Of a stretch of 64,000 nt of DNA, positions 32,952 to 43,899 are shown one piece after another. The stretch comes from Terebella lapidaria. Its lineage: Eukaryota; Annelida; Polychaeta; Terebellida; Terebellidae. The notes below the pieces were generated by a model. That model ran no database searches. It saw nothing but the letters and a program-made list of their open reading frames with translations, and was not told where the DNA came from. Position 1 is the stretch's first letter. Every line of letters begins with the position of its first letter. The DNA lies in contig OX424564.1 in the NCBI GenBank assembly GCA_949152475.1, forward strand, positions 39,182,165 to 39,246,164, in the 5' to 3' direction. Both the position numbers and the translations under genes were made by a program.

Positions 32952-35900
32952 ATGACTGCCTCGTTCTCCCTGACTCAGCCGAGACGCCGTCCTCGTGTGT
33001 TTGCAACACGAGATTCCCCTCTGCCCATCCCTCTCCGCCGTCGGAGTACAGAGACCCCCAGTGGCAGGTGGAGGTACTACTCTGCCTATGTGGTGGACGG
33101 TCACATCCTGGTGAAACATTCCGGTGACATTGAGTATCTTTACAGCAAGGTAAACAGCTCACTCCTACCTCCAAATAATATCTCAATGTCTACAGTAGGG
33201 ACTTGTAGTATTGAATTGGGAGCACATGTACAATTTAGTGGGCAATTCTGTTTCTCTATCATAATCAATGACAATGATGAGTTTATCAGTGGCACAAAAT
33301 GATAACTACAGATATAAAGAACACCTAGTTTGCAATAAAGAACACTTTTCTATCATAAAAAATTGTCATTCCGGATCCTAAGTATGTGAAATTACCGGTA
33401 GTTGGTAATGAAATAGCCCACTTTATTGTACATCCTAGCCCTGAAGTGAATCCATATCGCATGTTTTTCATTTATAACAAAGCAAACAGGCTCAGTAGTA
33501 CAAATATATGTTTTTATGTGGGCTATGTTGAAAACAATTTGATCCACAGATTTTTGGAGGAAACAAAATCACTTGCTGTTGTGTATGTGACTGACATGAA
33601 TCTATGTGTACCAGGGATATTTTGGCAAAGGAACTTTGTCACGTCACCGCCCAACCCATGGTCAGCGATGTCCGTCCGTGTGCAGGAGTGATGGGGAGAC
33701 AAACAGACAGACAAGGCTTCGTGTGACTAGCCGCCGCCAGTGAGTCACCAAAATCAGATACATGTACATTGAATACATCATTGATATTGATACATCATTG
33801 ATACATTTCAGGTTGTCACATGACCATGTGATCAGCTTGGAGAGTTTAATATGTTACAAACATTTACTTGTCATTGTTGTCATCTTGGCAGATATTTGCG
33901 GCATGCTGCATGGCTGGACTCTGACGTGACTTGTGATGGATCTATGACTATGAGCCTACCGCTGCCGAGGCGTGACAGGAGAACAGAGCGTTTGGAATCA
34001 CAGCCTGGACCAGAGCACCAAGGCAGGGCAGCCCCAGGAGGACAGCCCGAGGCTACTCATGCGGGACTGTGTGAATCTAGTGCCACTGCCTCTGGCACAT
34101 GGAGCAAGCCCAGTGTTGACACTGGCATGTCTGAGTCAGTCGATGATCCCTGGGCTGAAACAGACCCACAAACCTCACACAGCTTCTGGACAATGGAAAC
34201 CGAGTCAACAGCTAAACCCAGACCGGACTGGGAATTCCAACTTGGAGGGGAATCCCAACAAACAGGGGAATCCCCACCAGCCGGGGACTCTAGACCAGAC
34301 TGGGAATTCCAACAAGGTGTGAAATCCCAACAAATAGGGAAGTCCCCACCAGCAGGGAAATCCCAACAGACAGGGGAATCCAATCAAGCAAGGAAGTCCC
34401 CACCAGCAGGGGAATCCAGACAGGACTGGGAATTCCAACTTGGAGGGGAATCCCAACAAACTGGGGAATCCTCACCAGCAAGGAAATCCCAACAAACAGG
34501 GGAATCCCATCAAGCAGGGAAGTCCATTCCCTTAGAAACTTGTACAGATGCCATTTGCTTAGAGGTATGCATTGGTCACTTCACTTGCTGAGTTGTTCAT
34601 GATCAGTGATTCCAAGGTATTTGCACAATCAAGTATCTCTTCATGTCCCCAGAATCCCACAGAGACTGACCCTCAGAGTGCAGTAAGCGACGACGACGCA
34701 GACCTCCTTGTCGTGGACGACACTGAAGACAGCGATATTGATGTTACTATGGCGACCAGAGCGATTTGGCGGCCAGTTGCTAAACATGATCCACTCCCTG
34801 TCACTGAGTCTTTAGAGTTATCCATGGAGGAGGTAAAAATGTTACTGATGTCTTAGAGATCTCTATGGAGACGGTACAAATGTTAGTGAGGACTTGGAGC
34901 TCTCTATGGAAGAGGTACAAATGTTAGTGAGTACGTGGACCTCTCTATGGAAGAGATACAAATGTTAATGGGGTCTTGGAGCTCTCTTTTGGAAGAGGTA
35001 CAAATGTTAGTGAGGACTTGGAGCTCTCTATGGAGGAGGTACAAATGTTAGTAAGGTCTTGGAGCTCTCCACATAGACGGTACAAATGTTAGTGAGGACT
35101 TGGAGCTCTACATGTAGGAGGTACAAATGTTAGTGAGGACTTGGAGCTCTCTATGGAGGAGGTACAAATGTTAGTGAGGACTTGGAGCTCTCTATGGAGG
35201 AGGTACAAATGTTAGTGAGAGCTTGGAGCTCTTTATGGAGGAGGTACAAATGTTAGTGAGGGCTAGGAGCTCTCTACGGAGACGGTACAAATGTGAGTGA
35301 GGTCTTGGAGCTCTCTATGTAGGAGGTACAAATGTCAGTGAGGTCTTGGAGCTGTCTATGTAGGAGGTACGAATGTTAGTGAGGTCTTGGAGCTCTCTAT
35401 GGAGGAGGTAAAAATGTTATTGAGGTCTTGGAGCTCTCTATGTAGGAGGTCCAAATGTTAGTGAGGTCTTGGAGCTCTCTATGGAGGAAGTACAGAGACG
35501 GTACAAATGTTAGTGAGGTCTTGAAGCTCTCTATGTAGGAGGTACAAATGTTAGTGAGGTCTTGGAGCTCTCTATGGAGGAGGTACAAATGTTAGTTATG
35601 TCTTGGAGCTCTATGTAGGAGGTACAAATGTTAGTGAGGGCTTGGAGCTCTCTATGGAGGTACGAATGTTAGTGAGGTCTTGAAGCTCTCTATGGAGGAG
35701 ATACGAATGTTAATGAGGGCTTGGAGCTCATACAGAGACGGTACAAATGTTAGTGAGATCTTGGAACTCTCTATGGAGGAGATACTGATGTTAGTCAGGT
35801 CTTGGAGCTCTCTATGGAGGAGGTACAAATGTTATTGAGGTCTTGGAGCTCTCTTTTGGAGGAGGTACAAATGTTATTGAGGTCTTGGAACTCTATGGAG

Positions 35901-38900
35901 GAGGTACAAATGTTAGTGAGGTCTTGGAGCTCTCTATGGAGGAGGTACAAATGTTAGTGAAGTCTCGGAGCTCTCTATGGAGGAGGTACAAATGTTAGTG
36001 AAGTCTCGGAGCGTCTATGGAGGAGGTATAAATGTTAGTGAGGTCTTGGAGCTCTCTATGGAGGAGATACAAATGTTAGTGAGGTCTTGGAGCTCTCTAT
36101 GGAGGAGGTACAAATGTTAGTGAGGGCTTGGAGCTCTCTATGGAGGTGCGAATGTTAGTGAGGTCTTGAAGCTCTCTATGGAGGAGATACGAATGTTAAT
36201 GAGGGCTTGGAGCTCCTACAGAGACGGTACAAATGTTAGTGAGATCTTGGAACTCTCTATGGAGGAGATACTGATGTTAGTCAGGTCTTGGAGCTCTCTA
36301 TGGAGGAGGTACAAATGTTATTGAGGTCTTGGAGCTCTCTTTTGGAGGAGGTACAAATGTTATTGAGGTCTTGGAACTCTCTATGGAGGAGGTACAAATG
36401 TTAGTGAGGTCTTGGAGCTCTCTATGGAGGAGGTACAAATGTTAGTGAAGTCTCGGAGCTCTCTATGGAGGAGGTACAAATGTTAGTGAGGGCTTGGAGC
36501 GTCTATGGAGGAGATACAAATGTTAGTGAGGTCTTGGAGCTCTCTATGGAGGAGGTACAAATGTTAGTGAGGTCTTGAAGCTCTCTATGGAGGAGGTACA
36601 AATGTTAGTGAGGTCTCAAAGCTCTGTATGGAGGAGGTACAAATGTTAGTGAGGTCTTGGAGCTCTCCATGTAGGATGTACAAATGTTAGTGAGGTCTCG
36701 GAGCTCTATGGAGGAGGTACAAGTGTTAGTGAGGTCTTGGAGCTCTGTATGGAGGAGGTACAAATGTTAGTGAGTTCTTGGAGCTCTCTATGTAGGAAGT
36801 ACAAATGTTAGTAAGGGCTTGGAGCTCTCTATGTAGGAGGTACAAATGTTAGTGAGGTCTTGGAGCTGTCTATGGAGGAGGTACGAATGATATTGCATTC
36901 TTGGAGCTTTCTGTGCATGCTATTGTGGTTTCGGAGCTCTCTCCTTGTCAAGTTCGTAGCAAGTTATACATAGAATAGACCTCACAGCAGGCATGTGAAC
37001 AAGAAAATTGGACTAATGTTAGTAAACTAGGTACACAAAATGTAATTGGTGAAATATCTTTGAATATCACAAAATGGTGATTCATTTTGCAATTTCCTTT
37101 CTGGGTACAATAAATCAAAAGCTATGATAAAATGTCGTTTTCTGGTCATTCGTATCATAGCAATTACCAAGTTTGTATTCATGCCTGACTGTCAATGAGT
37201 AAAACTGCCAACACTTTGCCATGACCCCTTCATGATGAATCCTAACCGCCATGAATCAGTGTTCATGTTTAGGATATTCCATATCACCCAAAGCATCAAG
37301 ACAGTGTCAGGTAGAACTGGAGAGCTTGTAAAATACATGTATGTAATTATTATGATGATAGGACAGCGGACTCGAGTGAGTAGTGGAGTGTTGTACATGT
37401 TACAATGTATACTGTACGCTGCCAAGTTCAAAGGATCGCAGGTTGAATATATGTTTGTTCCTTTGTTCGACAGACCTATTTCCTGTCGTATGCGCTGGGG
37501 TGTCTTGTGGTTCATGATGTCGATGATGTGAGTGGAAATTTTAAACCTAATCATTCATCAAAATGTATCGGTATTAACAAAGCAGTAAATGTTTGAGCGT
37601 GATTACGAGTGTTGCTGTGTGGATGACGTATGATTTCACTGTCACACAGCACAACATCCCTTGTATCAGTGGGTATTGTGACATGTACCCTCGAGTGTCA
37701 CTAGTCGATCCTTGTGTTACAGACACCACTGACTCTCAGCACCCTCTGGCGGTGGTTCTGTGGTCGTGACCCTGAGTTCCTGGCCCGGTACGCTGTGTAC
37801 CACAGTCTGCGCACCCGGGGCTGGGTGCCCAAAGCCGGTCTGAAATATGGCACAGACTTCGGTAAGTGGTCCCAAAACAACCTGCGCCTCTTACTGTCAA
37901 CTAAATTAGTGTAATTGTCATGATAAGCCACATTTACACTTGCCCATAGCTTGTATGGGCACCAGACTCCAGTATTCCTCTCCTAAAGTTTACATAGAAT
38001 CTAACCATCTCCTTCGGCATGTTGTGTCTTGTCAGTTTTGTACTGGGAAGGTCCAGCATTCTACCACTCCTCGTATTCGGTCCTCGTCCGTCACGTCACA
38101 GACCGGGATTTCCATCAGAAGAACACCTGCCGAGCTCAAACCTGGACAGCTCTCGCTGCACTCAACCGGGCCACCGAACAGGTTGCCAAGGTAACACCAC
38201 GAAACAGAACAGGTTGCAAAGGTAACCACACCACTGAGCAGGTCACCAAGGTAACCACACCACCAAACTGGTCGGCATGGTAACCACACCACCGAATAGG
38301 TCGCCAAGGTAATCACACCACGAAACAGATCACTAAGGTAACCACACCACCGAGCAAGTCACCAAGGTAATCACACCACTGAACAGGTTACCAAGGTAAC
38401 CACGCCACTGATCAGGTCACCAAGGTAACCACACCACTGAGCAGGTCACCAAGGTAACCACACCACCGAGCAGGTCACCAAGGTAATCACACCACTGAAC
38501 AGGTCACCAAGGTAACCACGCCACTGATCAGGTCACCAATGTAACCACACCACCGAGCAGGTCACCAAGGGAGCCACATCACCGAGCATTTCACTATGGT
38601 AACATGCTCCGTAGCCTTCAACATGTCCTCGTGTCTGAGTCGTGTTTCTGTCTGATTACGACAGGAAGTGATGCTCTGCTATGTTATTGAGCCTGAGGAG
38701 ATGACTGCCGAAGATAAACTATCACCCAAGTGTCTATCCAGCCTCCGTATACAGGTGACTAGAGTTACAATGTGATGAAGATTCTATGAATTACTACCAT
38801 AGTTCTTTCTGTCTACTCGGGAACTAATGAAAACAGCATGACAATTGACTTTTGCGTCAATTTGCAGGAGGTTGTTCTCAGGCGATGGATGTCAAAACAA

Positions 38901-38936
38901 GAACGTGAGAATGCGGAGTTTATCCTCATTCCCTGA
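32952..38936 (+). CDS. TSEN2: tRNA-splicing endonuclease catalytic subunit Sen2
   Basis: Cuts the 5' exon-intron junction of pre-tRNAs in the nucleus as part of the TSEN2-TSEN34-TSEN15-TSEN54 complex (family knowledge). Nine coding exons fit in phase: 32952-33149, 33615-33739, 33892-34564, 34653-34832, 37474-37527, 37723-37861, 38036-38190, 38665-38754, 38868-38936, giving 560 aa (human about 465). Landmarks shared with human TSEN2 from memory: [13 protein letters not shown] near the N-terminus, [13 protein letters not shown] at 67-79, [11 protein letters not shown] at 393-403, [14 protein letters not shown] at 443-456. The catalytic triad is present: Tyr459 and His467 in [10 protein letters not shown], and Lys508, the last codon of exon 7. 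The extra length is mostly a Gln/Gly/Ser-rich repeat in exon 3. Introns 4 and 7 consist largely of minisatellites made from their own donor sites. The upstream TTG/ATG choices were rejected because ATG at 32952 gives the family-like start [17 protein letters not shown]. Confidence 0.95.
34222..34522 (+). repeat. Coding minisatellite in TSEN2 exon 3
   Basis: Degenerate in-frame repeats of GESQQTGES-, PPAGKS- and RPDWEFQLG-like segments encode about 100 residues in the linker between the N-terminal region and the nuclease core. Human TSEN2 has an unrelated low-complexity linker in this place. The period is irregular (multiples of about 15-30 bp) and the frame is kept throughout. Confidence 0.85.
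34833..36900. repeat. 41-bp minisatellite built from the TSEN2 exon 4 donor junction
   Basis: About 50 copies fill intron 4. The unit, CTCTCTATGGAGGAGGTACA plus AATGTTAGTGAGGTCTTGGAG, copies the exon 4 end (TTATCCATGGAGGAG, encoding LSMEE) and its donor (GTAAAAATG). Nearly every unit therefore holds a donor-like GAG|GTACAA. A larger higher-order duplication is visible: about 35600-35990 recurs at about 36100-36490. Confidence 0.93.
38191..38595. repeat. 29-bp minisatellite built from the TSEN2 exon 7 donor junction
   Basis: About 14 copies of a unit like ACCACACCACTGAGCAGGTC plus ACCAAGGTA follow exon 7 directly. They copy the exon end ACCGAACAGGTTGCCAAG, which carries the catalytic Lys508 codon, together with its GTAAC donor. 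Most units therefore present a CCAAG|GTAACC donor. Confidence 0.92.
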
Positions 38937-39019
38937 ACTGTGCTGTCTTGTTAATTGTTGCCCTTATTGTTACTGATAATCATGATATGGCATTGTTAAT
39001 GTTAATGATGTACATGGAA

Positions 39020-39025
39020 AATAAA
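39020..39025 (+). terminator. Polyadenylation signal of TSEN2
   Basis: AATAAA lies 84 bases after the stop codon at 38936. Confidence 0.75.
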
Positions 39026-39308
39026 ACCATACACACAGTGAGATCAAGTGTTCATCCTTATCTTTAATATCAGAAATACATGAGACCGATTAGTCAAGGG
39101 CGTAGCTCTAATCACGCGAATTACGCAATTGCGTACTGAAATTTTTGCGTAACGTCAGCTGGTTTTTGCGTAATGATCATAACTAAAGGGTCTTAAACAA
39201 TGTTAAATGATTGCCCAAATATCAAATAGCCAATATCAAGTTTACGACCCAAAGAACTTTTGCTTTTTGCGAGCATTGGTGAGCCGTTGGTTGTCCATTG
39301 GTAATTCA

Positions 39309-42200
39309 TTGTATCCCCCGAACAAAGTTCGGCGGATACTATGGATTTGGCTTCGTCGTCCGCGTCCGCGTCGTCGTCCGTGTCCGCGTCCGCGTCTGCA
39401 GAGATTTTCTTGTGAACGCGCTACAGGCCGCAATTCTCACCCGATCACCATTATTTTTTGCAGGCACATATAATGGTAATATCCCGACACCAATCGATTT
39501 TGGTTGCCGTGGCAACTTAATTGGTCGTTTGGGGACACATTTTGCATTGAAAACAGCCTGTTTGAGACACATGGCTTGTGAACGCGCTACAGGCCGCAAT
39601 TCTCACCCGATCACCATTATTTTTTGCAGGCACATATATTATGGTAAGATCCGGACACCAATCGATTTTGGTTGCCGTGGCAACTGAATTGGTCGTTTGG
39701 GGACACATTTTGCATTGAAAACAGCCTGCTTGAGACACATGGCTTGTGAACGCTCTACAGATGGCAATTTTTGACGAATCCCGATAATATTTGGAAGTGT
39801 TGTTGGGAAGGGCTGTCACACGAAACCAATCGTTTTTTAGAATGATCATATAAATATTAATATGTTACCAGCCTAACTTATTACAGAATTTTGAAATATC
39901 CATTTTGACATGTACGATCATTCCAATAGCCTGCGAAATGGAAGGTAATGACACTGGTTTCTTGTTCAGAATGGAGAACTGATGTTTTCAGTGAAAACAG
40001 GACAATATTACTGAATAAGTTAACATTAGTTTCACTAGTTAAGTCTATTATTGTCCAAAATAAAAATAGTTAAGACGAGAAACGTTTATTATTAAGCTCA
40101 ACAAGATAAAGGTTTTGTCCAGTACAGATTTCATGGGTGTAACTGAATAAGTTAGCATTATTTTTAATAGTTAAGTCTATTATTGACCACAATAAAAATA
40201 GTTAAGACAAGAAATATTTATTATTAACCTCAACAAGGTAAATGTTTTGTTCAGTACAAATTTCATTGGTGTAACCGAATAAGTTAACATTATTTTCACT
40301 AGTTAAATCTATTATTGACCACAATAAAAATAGTTAAGTCTATTATTGACCACAATAAAAATAATTAAGATGAGAAATATTTATTATTAAGCTCAATAAG
40401 GTGAAAGTATGTCCAGTACAGTTTTCATGGGTGTACCTTAAAAAGGTTAAGGTTTTGTCCGGTAGACATTTCTAGGTGTAACCGAATAAGTTAACATTAT
40501 TTTTACTGGTTTAGTCTATTATTGACCACAATAAAAATAGTTAAGACAAGAAATATTTATTATTGGGCTCAACAAGGTAAAGATTCTGTCCAGTAGACAT
40601 TTTATGTCTGTAACCAAATAAGTTAACATTTTTTTTTGCTAGTTAAGTCTATTATTGACCGCAATAAAAATAGTTAAGATGAGAAACAATTATTATTGAG
40701 CTCAACAAGGTTAAGGTTTTGTCCGGTAGACATTTCTGGGTATAACCGAATAAGTTAACATTATTTTTACATGTTAAGTCTATTATTGACCACAATGAAA
40801 ATCACCCCATAGTTAAGACAAGAAATATTTATTATTGGGCTCAACAAGGTTAAGGTTTTGTCCGGTAGAAATTTCTGGGTGTAACCAAATAAGTTAACAT
40901 TATTTTTACATGTTAAGTCTATTATTGACCATGAAAATAGTTAAGACAAGAAATATTTATTATTGGGCTCAACAAGGTGAAGGCTTTGTCCAGTAGAGAT
41001 TGTATGGCTGTGACCAAATAAGTTAACATTATTTCTTGCTAGTTAAGTCTATTATTGATCATAATAGCTTTTTATGAAAACATTGATCAACTTTTACTTT
41101 GAATTTCAACTTGAGACCATGTTTGGCACAAATTATGAGTTAAAATATAACTTATGGTGAAAAATTCAATCTGGCTCCAATTTCTTCATCTTGAAATGCA
41201 GTTTGGGTAAACTTTTAGCTTGAATTTCGACTTGAAACCAAGTTTGGCACATATTATGAGTTAAAATATAACTTGTGGCGAAAAGTTCGATCTGGCTCCA
41301 ATTTCGTCATCTTGAAGTGCAGTTTTGTCAACTTTTGCTTTGAATTTCAACTTGAAAGCATGTTTGGCACATATTATGAGTCGAAATATAACTTATGGTG
41401 AAAAGTTCGATCTGGCTCCAATTTAGTCATCTTGAAATGCAGTTTTGGTCAACTTTTACTTTGAATTTCTACTTGAAAGCATGTTTGGCACATATTATGA
41501 ATCGAAATATAACTCGAAATATGGTGAAAAGTTCGATCTGGCTCCAATTTCGTCATCTTGAAATGCAGTTTTGGTCAACTTTTAGTTTGAATTTCAATTT
41601 GGAACCAAGTTGGGCAGGTATTATGAGTTAAAATATAACTTATGACGAAAAGTTCGATCTGGCTCCAATTTCGTCATCTTGAAATGCAGTTTTGGTTAAC
41701 TTTTACTTTGAATTTCAACTTGAAACCATGTTTGGCACATACATGTACATGTATTATGAGTCGAAATATAACTTATGGTGAGAAGTTCGATCTGGCTCCA
41801 ATTTCGTCATCTTGAAATGCAGTTTTGGTCAACTTTTACTTTGAATTTCAACTTGGAACCAAGTTTGTAAATATTCTGAGTTGAGATATAAATAGGTGAA
41901 AAGATTGATCTATCTGTATTTTCGTTATTTTATCAAACATGTCGAAATGGAAATTCATATAAAGAGATTTCAGTGGTGATTTTGAATTCGACCTTCAATA
42001 ACCTCGGAAGATCAGTGCAGCAATTTCGGTGGGGAAAAAAAAAGAAAACAGTTGTGACTTGAGATTTAACATTTCTCTGGTAATCTTTTTTAGCCCTTGC
42101 TCTAGTTTTTCACACTTGACAGTGATATATTTGGGGCAACAAAGATGATAGGGCTACGGGGGATACACCCAAGCGGTCGTAGTCGACCGGAAGCGTCTAG
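39309..42200 (+). mobile_element. Family A rolling-circle element, complete copy A3
   Basis: It starts TTGTATCCCCCGAAC and ends with a hairpin and GTCTAG. Same layout as A2: CGTCCG microsatellite, two 168-bp cores, about 131-bp AT-rich units (around 40010-41060), 121-bp units (around 41080-41850), then the subterminal CGGGGGATAC at 42157-42166. It retains the uninterrupted sequences at the DIRS and A2 insertion points of A1. It lies about 0.3 kb after the TSEN2 polyadenylation signal. Confidence 0.9.
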
Positions 42201-42592
42201 TTTCGTCTACATTTTCACATATCCGTCAACACCTGCAAATGGGAGGGAGGGGCACTGGGGACTGAGCGGGGAGTGTTAAAATACGTCTCTTCCTGGTTGT
42301 CCTTGTAGTTCTGGCGGCTTCTTTTTCTACTTTCTTTTTCATTTCTTCTGGTTTCCACCGCTAATTCAATTTGGTTTCCAGACAATCACTCGAGTTCTCA
42401 ACGAATCTCTAAATAATGTTCCCCTACTGAGTTAACCCTAAACTGTTCTGAAACCAACCCCGAGTTTTAAATAATTTACGTCACTGGATTTCTATCGAAG
42501 GTTTCCTCATATTACTCAATAATGACTTGTGCTTGGGCACGTGAGCAATATATTGTTCACACATACATACATATGTGAAACATAGTTTCTCC

Positions 42593-43342
42593 TTAAGGAT
42601 GTACGCTCCCTTTGGACCCAAGCAGAGGGGCTAAAATTTGAAATTCGTTTGATGATTTTCATACTTTTAAACAATCATCAATATGATATTGTGCATTCGA
42701 AATCGGATCAAATATTCTCTTCAGTGTGGAATTATGGGTAATTTTACCCCAAAATACCAGCAAAACGGGTAATTTTTGGCCATTTTAACTAAAATCAATA
42801 TTCAATGAAAACCTGAAAATAGATTTCTCTAAATTTTTGCTTGTTTATCAACAAACCGATATGCATGTTTTTGATAGAAAAAAAATATGGGGGTCGCCAT
42901 GCTATTTTTTCTGTTACAGGTTGTCATATTTGTGAATGTCAGTGAATTTTATCAAAATTTCAACACATTTAGGTAAAATTTTCAGTTCTGGACTCATATG
43001 GATGCCTGTAGACCGAAAATTAGCATGGTGACCCCCATATTTTTTTCTATCAAAAACATGCACAGCAGTTCGTTCATACACAACATACAATCTCAGAGAA
43101 ATCTATTTTCAGGTTTTCATTAAATATTGAATATAGTGAAAATGGCCCAAAATGACCCATTTTCCTGGTATTTTGGGGGTAAAATTACCCATAATCCCAC
43201 ACTAAACAAAATATTTAACCCGAATTTGCTGTTTTGGAATGCACGATATCATATTGATGATTGTTTGAAAGTCTGAAATACATTGAACAAATTTCGAATT
43301 TTAGCCCCTCTGCTTGGGTCCAAAAGGAGCGAACAATCTTAA
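42593..43342. mobile_element. Long-inverted-repeat MITE flanked by TTAA
   Basis: TTAAGGATGTACGCTCC at the left and GGAGCGAACAATCTTAA at the right begin inverted arms of about 300 bp each, which extend nearly to the centre (CATGTTTTTGATAGAAAAA and its inverse around 42870 and 43050). The TTAA at both ends fits a piggyBac-type target duplication, by inference. No transposase ORF. Confidence 0.72.
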
Positions 43343-43399
43343 AACAGTGAGATGTATCCGTTTTTCGATTTCCAATGGTTTCTAGTGACATGGCCAAGA

Positions 43400-43475
43400 A
43401 TTATCTTCACTTGTTGGAAAGTTGTATTCACCTCGCAAGCTCGGTGAATACAACTTTCCAACAAGTGAAGATAAT
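43400..43475. other. Near-perfect 33-bp stem hairpin
   Basis: ATTATCTTCACTTGTTGGAA and the rest of a 33-base arm is followed by a 10-base loop (TCGCAAGCTC) and its exact complement. The size resembles a pre-miRNA, but the perfect stem is also what a fresh foldback or small MITE would leave. No conserved miRNA was recognised. Confidence 0.6.
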
Positions 43476-43899
43476 CACGTATCAACCTCAGCAAAAGTCA
43501 ATATTTGTATAGTATTATGACATACTATGTTTGGAGTTTAGGCCTACATCGAAATGTGCGGCCATAATCACTGTAGGATTGCAAATATACGTCCAGCTTC
43601 TGGGGCCCTTGAGCGGGCCCCAGGCCCCCGACCGAAATTGCTTCGCGTCTTCGGCGCTTGCAATACATTTTCTCATGCTTCTAACAAATTTCAACGATTT
43701 TGCGTACTCTCAAAACTACTTCAGCTACGCCCCTGTTAGTCTTATGTATTTCTGGTAATATTCATGCTCTGTGGATATTGTAGTGATCAGAAACCCATAA
43801 GAGAAAAACATCAAAGTGAAAAACATGGTTTTCAGAAAGGTAAAACACTATGTCAAAATAACAAATGTTGGATAATTTTTTGCCCACCTTGACCTCTTA
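43476..43899. other. Unassigned intergenic DNA
   Basis: No gene, RNA or well-bounded repeat was recognised. Confidence 0.4.

Noticed and set aside
34833-36900. CRISPR-like array
   Set aside because: The repeats are contiguous with no unique spacers, and the DNA is eukaryotic.
38036-38190. Loss of a catalytic lysine in TSEN2 (Trp-Thr where human has Trp-Lys)
   Set aside because: Counting from the Tyr and His shows that the human catalytic Lys corresponds to the last codon of this exon, which is Lys here.
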